Assembly: GCA_963576735.1 (NCBI GenBank)
Contig: OY755171.1
Coordinates: forward strand, 22,790,182 to 22,854,181
Direction of reading: 5' to 3'
DNA: 64,000 nucleotides
From: Bedellia somnulentella
Taxonomy: Eukaryota; Arthropoda; Insecta; Lepidoptera; Bedelliidae
Within the stretch, counting starts at the first letter, position 1; each line of letters begins with the position of its first letter. Shown in pieces: positions 40,258-49,903 of this stretch. Both the position numbers and the translations under genes were made by a program. The notes beneath the pieces are model-generated. The model was not told where the DNA came from, ran no database searches, and saw only the letters and a list, made by a program, of their open reading frames with translations.

Positions 40258-40789
40258 AGTCAAAACACATAACATACAAAAATGCAAATTTTAAGTCAAC
40301 AAAAATGTCCAGTGTGTAATTACCCTTATCTGATGAATAAATAAAGATGTTGAGGGAGTCTTCACATAATTTGGAGCTTGTAAACGTCATTAAAAGTTGG
40401 TGATATCCTCATAAACATGGAAATTCCCTCACAGTGGCGCGCGGGCCTTTGACTCGGCCTGACTGCTCTAATTATATCCGTTTTGTCATATTTCCCGAAT
40501 AAATGCGTATTTTCGTAATCATTATAAAGTTAAGATGATATGCTAAGCTCTGTTAAAGACTTTCTGTATGGCTGAAGTTGTTATATATGAGCCACAATGA
40601 GTTTTGTATAAACAAATTACTTTAAGGAATGAAATAATATTATCGTCATAGAAGACTTGTGTTATGCGACTTATTTAAACTTTTGAGTACATTAAAAATT
40701 ATAACAAGAAACTTTCTTTTTTGTATTTCTAGTAAAGTTCTTTTAATAATACTTCAAATACAATTATATGAAAACTCCAATATTTTGAC
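40258..40789. other. Unannotated stretch
   Basis: AT-rich with a small GC patch at about 40435-40465. Nothing recognised. Confidence 0.35.
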
Positions 40790-41154
40790 AACCGTGATAG
40801 CCCAGTGGGTAGAACACTTGGTTATCGTGCAAGCGACTAGTGTTCGAATCCTGGGTCGGGCCTACACCAATTTGTCTTTTCTGAAGACATATATGTGGTT
40901 AATTTATCATGGTTGTTAACGGTGAGGGAAAACATCGTGAGGAAACCCACATGGCTGAGTTGTACTTAGTCATGTGACAGTGTATTCGTACAAAACGGCG
41001 ATAGGCCTGCCCCCTATCACATGAGTACACTGTCCATGCAAAACGTGGGTACTCTGAACACCAGGTGACAAAGTCACGTGATGTTCAGAAGTATTAGTAC
41101 CTCTGCCAACCCCTTCGGGGATATTCGGCGTGAACGTTTATGTTATGTTATGTT
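40790..41154 (+). mobile_element. SINE-B copy, tRNA-derived
   Basis: tRNA-like head with A-box-like TAGCCCAGTGGGTAGA and B-box-like GTTCGAATCCTG; central GGTGAGGGAAAACATCGTGA, a stretch shared by many lepidopteran SINEs (META/HaSE type, from memory); 3' CCTCTGCCAACCCCTTCGGG and (TTATG)n tail. Confidence 0.85.
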
Positions 41155-41161
41155 TGTGTCC

Positions 41162-41240
41162 AATCTTTTACTTACTCAACTTTCAAAAGTGGGTGAGGAA
41201 TTTCTTATTCCGAAGCTCTGGCCACCCGTTCTAGCGATTG
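41162..41240 (+). repeat. SINE-A 3' fragment between two SINE-B copies
   Basis: CAACTTTCAAAAGTGGGTGA and CGAAGCTCTGGCCACC. Confidence 0.65.
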
Positions 41241-41245
41241 ATATA

Positions 41246-41575
41246 CATAAACATAAACGTTCACGCCGAATATCCCCGAAGGGGTTGGCAGAGGTACTAA
41301 TACTTCTGAAGTGTTCAGAGTACCCACGTTTTGCATGGTCGATGTACTCACACGATAGGGGTCAGGATTATCGCCGTTTTATACGAACACACTGTCACAT
41401 GACTAAAGTACAACTCAGCCATGTGGGTTTCCTCACGATGTTTTCTCTCACCATTATAAATTAACCACACATATATCTTTAGAAACGACAAATTGGAGGA
41501 GGTCCGACCCGGGATTTGAACACAAGTCGTTTGCAAAATAACTGGTGTTCTACCCACTCTGGGCTATCACGGTTG
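41246..41575 (-). mobile_element. SINE-B copy, tail-to-tail with the previous one
   Basis: Plus strand from ACATAAACGTTCACGCCGAA to GGGCTATCACGGTTG; about 330 bp with small deletions. Confidence 0.82.
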
Positions 41576-41920
41576 CTTAGAGTATAAGAAAGTAAGATAT
41601 CATTAATGATGCAGTAAAATAAAACGAGAATCAGGTCCTGTCGATGAACGTAATGTTGTACTACCTGTGACGTCAGTGTCGCTACTCAAGTACTTTTATT
41701 AGGTGACAGACGCGAGCTGCACTTTGCTCTCACCGGCGAGATCCTGCATCAAATAAAATAATAAATAAAAATAAAAATAAAAATAAAAATATTTTATTTT
41801 CAGACAATTTTAGTCCATATTTAGTGTTAGTATTTTACTTATTGACTATGTTAGTAAAAAAAAATTAATAAATAAAAACAAACAAGAGAAAATTTGACTG
41901 TATATATACATAAGGTCCAG

Positions 41921-44713
41921 TCACCCCCGTACAGCATGAAGGGTGAAGAACCTAGTATGAAGGGAGGAGTCACACCTCTCCACAATCATTTTTAGGATAC
42001 AGTTTGAACTTCCACGAGCTCTTCGCAGTAGAGATGCAACTTTTTTACGCATGATTGTAAAAAAATCATCAACCCCAGCATCAGCAAACATGCCCGAGGC
42101 GCTGCAGTACCGCGGAAGTCCAAACTGTGCCCTAAAAACATTATTATAAAGGACACGCAAAGCATTGTAGGTGTATTTCGTGTAGTTGAACCACAAGCTG
42201 CTGGCGTAGAACGACTGGCAAAAAGCTTTAAAAAGCGTTACTTTTACATCCCCAGTACACCGAGCAAACCTATGTGCCAACATATTACCCCGGACTGACA
42301 ATGCTCTGCGCTCCCTTTCAATGTCTAAGTTATCACACATATTATCAGTTACAATGTGACCTAAATATTTAAACTGAGACACCCGTTTGAGCGGCACACC
42401 GTTGAGAGTAAGTCTGAATACCGGATCCCGCGTCAAATTATTAGATTTAAAAATCATGTATTCAGACTTCTTCCCATTATAAAGTAGTCCATGCCGCTCG
42501 GCATATGCCTCACACACACATAACAGTTTTTTCAAGCCTCCAGGTGAAGGGCTCAGCAACACCATGTCATCAGCATATGAGAGATTATTCAGGCAAACGT
42601 CGTCAATGTGACATCCGACATGAGTGTTGCTGAGCTCCTCTAATAGCTTATTAATATAAATATTAAAGAGCCGGGGCGAACTAAGTCCACCCTGTCTTAC
42701 ACCACAATCCAGTACATACTCGTCCGATATAGAATTACCCCATTTTACATAGTTAATTTGGTTTTGGTACCAGAAACATAAAACAGATACTATCTCAGGG
42801 GGCACTCCCGCATTCTCCAGCTTTGCCCAAAGCTTGTCATATGAGACCAAATCGAAAGCCTTGGACAAGTCAAGAAAACAGGCATAGACAGGAGTTTTTT
42901 TCTTCACATAGTATTCCACTGTATATTTGAGCGAAAGTATTGCACTCTCTGTGGAAAGGCCTGGTCTAAAGCCGAACTGAGAGTCGTGCACCTGAACAAT
43001 TTCAAGCTGCTTATCAATTATCGCGTCAAAAACCTTAGCTATGACTGTGGCGAGAGATATTGGTCTATAGTTGCATCTATCTGATGTGTCAGCTGAAGAG
43101 TTTTTAAGTATCGGCACAACATTAGTTTTCATCATATCTTTAGGTAGGTAAGAATGACGCACACAGAAAGTGAATAACATAGCAAGCAATCTAGTTAAGT
43201 GAGCACCCGCGTGTTGCAGGTGCTCGACGCTCAGTCCATCATGCCCTGGAGATTTTGCCTTTTTCATATTCATCAAAATTTTACATACATCTTTACCAGA
43301 AAATCCAAGAGGCTTAGCTATTGACAACGTCTGGCGAGGGCCAGAAGTTAAAGGCAAGTTTGATTCTACCTTAAAATGATTTTTAAATAGATTTGCAATC
43401 AGATTAGGTTCACTTACGCCATCTACAGCAATTGGAAGTTTAGCTTTAGCATTTAACCGCTTAGTACCTTTCCAAAACTTGTTAAAATTTTTACTCGAAT
43501 GGTGAGAGGCGAGTATGTCCAAAATGTCCATACGTATTTGCTCTTGGTTATTAAGGCAATGTTTTAACCGTGACTTGAAAATACGACGACTTTGTCGCAT
43601 TTTCTCAAAGATATGACCAGCATTTGGTTTACCGTATTCAAGAAAGACCTTATAATCCTCACGCGCCTGCCTGTGTGCATCTTTAACATGCTTATTCCAA
43701 CCGTAGACGCACCTACCTCTCACCAGTTTTTTCTGTGGTGACTTACGAGATTCTCTAGCAGCTGTTTGCAAGATAAAAACAATACGATGATACAGATTAT
43801 CAACAACAGCCCTATGATCAATATCTCTACACATTCCGTCAGCACACATACTAAACTCCTCCGGAAAATCGATATTTTTTAACATATTATTACAGATGGA
43901 ATAGTAGGTATCAGTTTCACATTTCTCTCTCGATCCCCACCTAATATCATTACATACACTATAGTCATCATATAGTAGTTTTGACTTCACCAAGCCAAGA
44001 TTAAAAGATACCTTCACAGGAAAATGGTCAGACCATTGTACGTCGTACAGGACTTCTACTTTTGTAACTGACTTACAAGCAGCCTCAGTCGCTAAACAAT
44101 GATCTAACCAGGATCTACTACCATTTTGTTCACTCTGATAAGTATAAGTGTCCGAAGTAATACCTAACTGTAAAAAATCTACACACATTAAGTCTTTATC
44201 CGCACAGAAATCTATTAGCTCAACACCGAATGCACGATGAGGATGAGAATTAAAATCACCCAAAATAAATACATCATCAATGCAATTCCCTTCGATAATC
44301 GCCCTTATCTCACCAAGACACTGGCTAAATTCCGGTAGATTTGCAGCTTTGTCTGTTGGCATATAGACACAAATCACTAACATTTCCCGGTTATCACTTA
44401 TTTTTGCCTTGATAGCAACGATACGATCACTAATGCACTTTATCACTGTGACGTTACGAAAAATGCGTTTCCTCCATAAAAGCGCCACGCCTCCATAGGG
44501 TCTCCCTTTTAGTACCCCCGCCGACAAATCCACTGCAGATTTCGCCGCATAACCGAAATCATTATCAATATCTCCAAGTAAGGGTATGTCATAGTCGAGT
44601 AGCCATGTTTCTTGAAGAGCCAAAATGTCTACAGCCTTACATAACCTTTTTATACACTCAAAACTTCTTTTCACACCTTTGCAGTTGTAAGATAGTAATT
44701 CTGTCTGATCCAT
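41921..44713 (-). CDS. LINE-3 ORF2: APE endonuclease and reverse transcriptase
   Basis: 930 codons. Endonuclease: N10, Q34-E35-T36-W37, GDFN at 152-155, SDHFP at 228-232. Reverse transcriptase: YRPISLA at 549-555, catalytic FLDLSKAFD at 613-621, GVRQGGLSSP at 671-680, catalytic YADD at 713-716, followed by a thumb region. All catalytic residues are present and the length is normal for one-piece EN-RT proteins of this group. Its ATG overlaps the ORF1 stop (TAATG, 44711-44715), so translation by stop-and-reinitiation is expected. Confidence 0.92.
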   Translation of the reverse strand: MDQTELLSYNCKGVKRSFECIKRLCKAVDILALQETWLLDYDIPLLGDIDNDFGYAAKSAVDLSAGVLKGRPYGGVALLWRKRIFRNVTVIKCISDRIVAIKAKISDNREMLVICVYMPTDKAANLPEFSQCLGEIRAIIEGNCIDDVFILGDFNSHPHRAFGVELIDFCADKDLMCVDFLQLGITSDTYTYQSEQNGSRSWLDHCLATEAACKSVTKVEVLYDVQWSDHFPVKVSFNLGLVKSKLLYDDYSVCNDIRWGSREKCETDTYYSICNNMLKNIDFPEEFSMCADGMCRDIDHRAVVDNLYHRIVFILQTAARESRKSPQKKLVRGRCVYGWNKHVKDAHRQAREDYKVFLEYGKPNAGHIFEKMRQSRRIFKSRLKHCLNNQEQIRMDILDILASHHSSKNFNKFWKGTKRLNAKAKLPIAVDGVSEPNLIANLFKNHFKVESNLPLTSGPRQTLSIAKPLGFSGKDVCKILMNMKKAKSPGHDGLSVEHLQHAGAHLTRLLAMLFTFCVRHSYLPKDMMKTNVVPILKNSSADTSDRCNYRPISLATVIAKVFDAIIDKQLEIVQVHDSQFGFRPGLSTESAILSLKYTVEYYVKKKTPVYACFLDLSKAFDLVSYDKLWAKLENAGVPPEIVSVLCFWYQNQINYVKWGNSISDEYVLDCGVRQGGLSSPRLFNIYINKLLEELSNTHVGCHIDDVCLNNLSYADDMVLLSPSPGGLKKLLCVCEAYAERHGLLYNGKKSEYMIFKSNNLTRDPVFRLTLNGVPLKRVSQFKYLGHIVTDNMCDNLDIERERRALSVRGNMLAHRFARCTGDVKVTLFKAFCQSFYASSLWFNYTKYTYNALRVLYNNVFRAQFGLPRYCSASGMFADAGVDDFFTIMRKKVASLLRRARGSSNCILKMIVERCDSSLHTRFFTLHAVRG

Positions 44714-46020
44714 TAAGATTTAATGTGACACACAGTCGGAGCCTTCGCAATACTTCCGTTATCATTTTTTCTATGGCTGAAGTCAATAAAACGGCGGAAG
44801 GATATTCCTTCAGGCCAAAACTCACCATGCATAAATACTTCCACCTTGTTTTTGGGTACATATATTTTATACGATTCATAGTCTTTGCCTTGCTTCATAA
44901 TCATTTTTTCTACCTTGACATCTAAATTTGATTTGGTTTTAATATACTTTACTATGTCGACTTCATCAACTTCTTTCGATACATTGTAAATATAGATTGC
45001 GGATTTTGTCTCAGCAGCCTTGAAACTACAACTTGGTTCTAATTTCGCTGTACCTTTCTTCCCTACAAAGCGATTTTTAAGTCTTTTCCGTTGAACCGTA
45101 ATCCACTTGTCATCCTGCTTTATAGGTTTCCATTCTCCTTCACGAACAATGTTAGCAAAATTATTTTTTTCCAATGTATCATACGCATTTTCGCTGTTCG
45201 CAATAGTAGTGAGCGCCAAACCCGCGTAATCGTCTTGTATAGGCATAGTAACAGCGGCCTCGGTCAGCTGAGCCGAGTGAGTCATCGGCTCGCTGGAGCT
45301 GCATACGTTCAAGTTATCGATGACGACCGGCGGCGGCGGCGTCGGCGGCGGCTGTTTATCAGTTACAATATTTTTCAAGTTACCCTGCGCTGTTAATATT
45401 TGTGATGTATGATGATGAATTTGTGGAGACAGGGACTGATTAAATTTAGGACTATCATCACATATCGGTGACAAACCAAAGGGCCCACTTTCTCCATAAC
45501 TATTCCTTGTACACGTTCCCCGCCGAAAGTTAATATTATTGTTGTAACTGTGGCTCGTAGGAGATCGCTGACCAGACACGAAATCGCGTTTCACTGCATC
45601 CAATTGCTCAGTCGTTACGTATTGCTCTTTAATTCGGGAAATTTCATGTTGCATTTTAAGCAGGTCCTTTAAGATCTTGGTAACATCGACATGATCAAAT
45701 AAAATGGGCGGTAATTTGTGTAATTCGAGAGCAACAAAAGTAGGAATTTGATCGGGATCACATTCCTTTAATAGACATATGATATCGTCTATATCCCGAA
45801 GTATTTTTCCGTCACGTTTTCTAGTAATTCTTCTTTTTGATGTAGGAACTGAATCGAACAACAACTTTTTCGCATTCAAAATATCACATTCCGAAAATGC
45901 ACTAACACAGATTTGGCTAATACTCTCTTCGTCCATGACATCAAGTTTGTTATTAACAAACGCTAGCACCTCGTTTATTATAATGTTGCAGTTTGAACAT
46001 TTTACCAGTTTAGACGACAT
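44713..46020 (-). CDS. LINE-3 ORF1
   Basis: 435 codons, ATG at 46020. Starts with two CxxC pairs within a Cys-rich N-terminus (KCSNCNI), Ser/Thr- and Pro-rich middle (run of prolines about residue 229), and a C-terminal SAIYIYNVSKEVDEVDIVKY segment that looks like a small RNA-binding fold. No CCHC knuckles. Expected role is binding element RNA; family assignment rests on position and on the shared C-terminal pattern with LINE-2 ORF1. Confidence 0.8.
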   Translation of the reverse strand: MSSKLVKCSNCNIIINEVLAFVNNKLDVMDEESISQICVSAFSECDILNAKKLLFDSVPTSKRRITRKRDGKILRDIDDIICLLKECDPDQIPTFVALELHKLPPILFDHVDVTKILKDLLKMQHEISRIKEQYVTTEQLDAVKRDFVSGQRSPTSHSYNNNINFRRGTCTRNSYGESGPFGLSPICDDSPKFNQSLSPQIHHHTSQILTAQGNLKNIVTDKQPPPTPPPPVVIDNLNVCSSSEPMTHSAQLTEAAVTMPIQDDYAGLALTTIANSENAYDTLEKNNFANIVREGEWKPIKQDDKWITVQRKRLKNRFVGKKGTAKLEPSCSFKAAETKSAIYIYNVSKEVDEVDIVKYIKTKSNLDVKVEKMIMKQGKDYESYKIYVPKNKVEVFMHGEFWPEGISFRRFIDFSHRKNDNGSIAKAPTVCHIKS

Positions 46021-46090
46021 TGTCCTTGCTTAGAGTACGCAAAACACTACCGCACTGTAACTAGCGCGCGCGTGACTGATCGCGCGTGAT

Positions 46091-47825
46091 CAAAGGATTA
46101 CTTACTTTACTTTGTAGAGTTTTATTTTGAAATCTTGGGTAAAAGCAAATCATGTATAAAATATGCTCTTGACAAGGGACGTATCATATTTTATGCTTCA
46201 TATTGAAAGCACTCTAGTTTCCTTTTTTTTAAGATTAAGGTTTCGGTCATATTATTAATAAAATATTTAAAAACAGTACCTCTGTCATCTCTTTTAGTGT
46301 TTATTACTTAATTTTTATTATTATTGTTTTAATTACGGCCTTGAATAATCTCATATGAAGGCAATCTTTATACCAATTACAGGCCCAGGTGTACCCACAA
46401 GACAGTCGAGTCATCTTACAAGAAACTTTCATAAATCTGGGTAGAGAATGTTGAAATGAACTGGTCGATGAACATTCATATTAGTCACTACTTTGAAACT
46501 GAATTTTACTGACCAATTCTTGAAAAACATAAAAATGGCAATAAATTTTCACATGCTATTTGCTTACAGATTTTTATTTCCATCATCGGAAAAATAAAAA
46601 AACGGTTAATTCTAACGTCAGAAACAATTGCACTCTGTTCAGTATCGTAGTTCAGGCAACTTTTATTTGCGCAATGTACCTCGTTTCAACTGGAAAGTAA
46701 AAAAACGTTTTTCCCTATCAAAATGAGGATGTATGCGCTGGATTGCCAGGCGTATATCGACGGTGATCACCGGGGACCGAACTTTGAGTAGTGGCGACTG
46801 ACCAGCGCAATTAAAAGTTTGACGGCGGAGGTCGGTCGCGCTTTACGACCTCCGCGCGGCGGGAGCTCCATTGGGCTGAGTTAGTTGCGTTTTATTTGGT
46901 ATCGGGCAGTCATGGGAACTGGAATATTATTTAGCTTTTAAGTATAGTATCTGCTTTTTACTCTCATATTTTTTTACCTAAATTTGCTCAGCATGATGCT
47001 ACTCTATCTCTGATATTAATAGTCGTCTTATTTTGACCTTTCATTTGATACTCGTACAGGCTTGCCTAGTGTGGGCCGCTGGTATTATGTATTTATGAAA
47101 ATGTCTAACGGTAATAAACGATAATTTATTCATTCGTATTTATTGGCTTAATTTTTTATTGTATTTTGAGTAATGGAATGTTTTCAAAATTTTCGTTAAG
47201 TAAATAAGTATGTATAATTTTAAAATAATTAGTACAAAACTGTCTCATAACAGCATGAAATAAACAGTTAAACATAATCAAACCAAAAAACTATTACCTT
47301 ACATGTCTCCAAAAATCAAATAAAAACGGATGCGATACAAAAATCAAATAGGATTTAAGTACCATCATGTAGTGAGCTAAGACGTATTGGCAGGTGTCAG
47401 TTGTCACGTGACGTCACGCGACCGCCGCCATCTTGTGTGACGCGCTCTGTCTTGTCACATTACACGCGTCACGCGTCACGCGGTGAGCGGGAGCGATCCG
47501 ATCAGCCTTTACATTTTGTACACGATTTTAAGTGACATGGATTGAGATGATGAGATTAACGTTAAAAAGATTAATATGAACATATTTGCAGATTTTATAT
47601 ATTTTTAGGGGTATGTTGGAATGGATTACAGTTTGTATTTACTATTGTTTTGTTCAAGTCCTGTACTCAACCTCTGTAAAAAATAATGGTGTAATTAAGT
47701 ATTGAGCTGGCAAAGAACCAATAGGATACCCAACCCAACCCAATGGGTTGAGTATAGTTCTATCCCTGGATTAGCGTTTATGGAATTAAGATGCTTACAA
47801 TTTCACAATGTTTTTATAATAATTT
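46091..47825. other. Unannotated stretch with two strong CpG-rich patches
   Basis: Patch 1 at about 46735-46895 includes a 10-bp stem hairpin (GCGGAGGTCG/CGACCTCCGC). Patch 2 at about 47395-47510 has TGACGTCA and GCCGCCATCTTG. The rest is AT-rich with no coding sequence. Confidence 0.4.
47395..47510. promoter_or_regulatory. CpG-rich patch with CRE and YY1/Pho-like motifs
   Basis: CACGTGACGTCACGCG contains an E-box-like CACGTG and the CRE palindrome TGACGTCA. CGCCGCCATCTTG matches the YY1/Pho core in its usual promoter-like setting. CGCGTCACGCGTCACGCG is a short tandem. This suggests an enhancer or promoter of an unseen host gene; no transcript evidence. Confidence 0.35.
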
Positions 47826-48010
47826 CAGTAGGGGACGGCCAAGAATGTCACTTGCATATCGAATAGAGAAACTGCTGAGAAAAGGCAGACGACTGAGAAA
47901 AAAATGATGTATGTAGGCGAAGCCTTTGAGGTTTGCCAGGATCATATAAAATGGCGATCGATAGTCTCTGCCAACCCAAATGGGAACTAACGGCGTGACC
48001 GTATGTATGA
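47826..48010 (+). repeat. RTE-type LINE 3' fragment
   Basis: GGGGACGGCCAAGAATG (diverged), then GAGGTTTGCCAGGATCATAT, GCGATCGATAGTCTCTGCCA and GGCGTGACCGTATGTATG. Confidence 0.7.
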
Positions 48011-48125
48011 CCATATGAATTAACCAAGGCTGTTAATGATGAGAGAAAACTTTGTGGCGAAATTCATGCATATACATGATCTGTTATGCTCAGTGTACTC
48101 AAGTTCATGAGATAGTGACTGATTT
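48011..48125 (+). repeat. SINE-B fragment, degraded
   Basis: GGCTGTTAATGATGAGAGAA and AACTTTGTGGCGAAATTC correspond to the diverged central part of SINE-B. Confidence 0.45.
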
Positions 48126-48212
48126 TGCTTTGTGATGTGCGTAAAATGCATTTCAATGTCTACTATAATTCATTGAGCAACAGTTGTGAACAATGTAAAG
48201 ATGTAAAGGTAT

Positions 48213-49180
48213 TTGCTGTGTAGTGTCGCCTTAGAATAGCACGTAAGAGGCGACTAACGGTATTGGGGTAGACATGGCCAATCTAGATCCTTTTAGTGAT
48301 TAAGATATAATAGATCTTTTGTTCGAACTGATATATATCGCTCTTTTATATCTTTATATCCAAATAGATCTTTATATCTAAACATGGAAATATGTCTGAA
48401 CATGTCTTCTGATCTATTTAGATCTAATTGAAATGTATCAGGAGGCAATGTTTCAAATATAATTAGTGAAGTACGTTTGACTAAAACAGTTAAATATAAG
48501 TGTCAGATCGAGTTCATTTTTATTGGTTGATTATAAACTAGAAAGTTTGTAGTAGAAAAATAGTTAATTTGGAAATTAATGCGTTAATGTTATTTGCTAA
48601 AATTATAATATAATCGTTATTGCTGAAACAGTAATATTGCTCACACCCACAATAATAAAACATCATAAATGCACGCCTTTTTCTAAAGAATCGCGTCTGT
48701 CATATACTTTCTCTTTCTAATCAAAGCAATAGAGAAATACCGTGTCCCTAGAGCTCTGCACGACATCCAACGAAGCGGCATGATCATTCACGAATGAAAG
48801 ACAAGAATGATCTAGTTCGGATATACGACATCCAACGACTGTGCACGAGTGGTGCACGATCTCTCCCGAACGAAAGACAAGAATGATCTAGTTGGATATA
48901 AAGATCTACTCGGACGAGCACTGATATAAGAGAGATAGATTGATTCGTTGTCGATATATATCATTGGATTATATCACTTCTTATCAACCCATGTCTATAT
49001 TGGGGCGTTTTAAGGGATTTTTGGGCGATGCGGTTGGAGACCCATCACCAACAACCTTTATTTTACCATCTTTTCCCCACGCAACTTCCAAAAGTGGCTG
49101 AGGAATTTCTAATTTCGTTAGCTCTGGCTACCCCTTCTAGGGATTTATAGCTGTGAGTATATATATGTATGTAAAGGTAT
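48213..49180 (+). repeat. SINE-A copy split by a hAT-like MITE
   Basis: 5' part 48213-48268 (with a deletion after GAATAGCAC) and 3' part 49006-49180. The break lies in TATTGGGG, which is duplicated by the inserted element. Confidence 0.8.
48269..48997. mobile_element. hAT-like non-autonomous element (MITE), 729 bp
   Basis: Ends TAGACATGG / CCATGTCTA, with flanking TATTGGGG at 48261-48268 and 48998-49005, an exact 8-bp TSD as hAT transposases produce. No coding region. The right half contains a repeated block, GACAAGAATGATCTAGTT at about 48803 and 48876 preceded by CGACATCCAACGA, a subterminal repeat pattern typical of hAT binding regions. Confidence 0.75.
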
Positions 49181-49732
49181 TGATACCATTTTGAAAACAG
49201 ACGTACGAAATATCTGTTTCCAAAATATTATCCGTATCTCACTAATCCAATACAAATCAGATTAGTCCCTTACTATCACGAACGCTACCAGGGTAGTATA
49301 GACCTGAAGCGTTCTCAATTGACACAGTGAACGTACGAGGCGTTTGTCTGTTCATTGTTTGACAGAGTATGGGCTGTGTGCTGAGTTGCTGAGTTGCTGA
49401 CTAATGGAAAGCAAACATGCAGTAGACACAAAGCGACGCAATGTAGCGGCCGCTGCATTGCTAAGATAGCGCTTTGCAGCTATCGAACACTGCAATTGCT
49501 AAAATTCTTGGAATCACGACGTATCGTGTTCTGGTGCGCTGAAAATTTAATTGGAAAATTCTCAGTCGCTAAATTGTACTTTGTTTGATGTTCATGAGAA
49601 TTTGAACTAATCTTTGTGTAACTGTCGCGGGAGAGTTGATTTGAGTTTAGTCAATTTAAATGCAAAGCATATTTATAATATCGCACTTAATTTTCTTGTT
49701 CGTACTTTTATTTTTTGGAAATCCATCATCAT
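49181..49732. other. Unannotated stretch
   Basis: A mildly GC-rich part at about 49330-49520 (GCGACGCAATGTAGCGGCCG) has no recognisable coding content. Confidence 0.35.
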
Positions 49733-49850
49733 TTATTTAAAATCTTTTCCAAACTAATATTTCAAAAATAGCTGAGGAATTTCGAATTCTGAACCTCTTT
49801 GGCTACACCTTATAACGATTTAAAGCCGTGAGTATGTGTATGCACGTATG
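49733..49850 (+). repeat. SINE-A 3' half, degraded
   Basis: AAAATAGCTGAGGAATTTCG and AAGCCGTGAGTATGTGTATG. Confidence 0.65.
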
Positions 49851-49903
49851 TATATATTTTTACATACATCGTCAACACAGTAGCCCTTACACGAATGTAA
49901 TGT

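Larger units (their letters stand above)
41757..46090 (-). mobile_element. LINE-3: two-ORF non-LTR retrotransposon, both ORFs open
   Basis: Minus strand: short GC-rich 5' UTR (46090-46021, boundary approximate), ORF1 (46020-44713), ORF2 (44713-41921), 3' UTR and a (TTTTA)n tail at 41757-41795. Both ORFs are uninterrupted, so this is the best candidate for an active LINE in the window. ORF2 sequence (GVRQGGLSSP, PSPGGLKKLLCVC) differs clearly from LINE-1 and LINE-2 and suggests an L2/CR1-like lineage within the Jockey group. Confidence 0.9.

Noticed and set aside
44605..44925. Plus-strand 106-residue ORF at the LINE-3 ORF1/ORF2 junction
   Set aside because: Antisense shadow of coding sequence.
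45091..45396. 101-residue plus-strand ORF with Arg run
   Set aside because: Antisense shadow of the proline run in LINE-3 ORF1.
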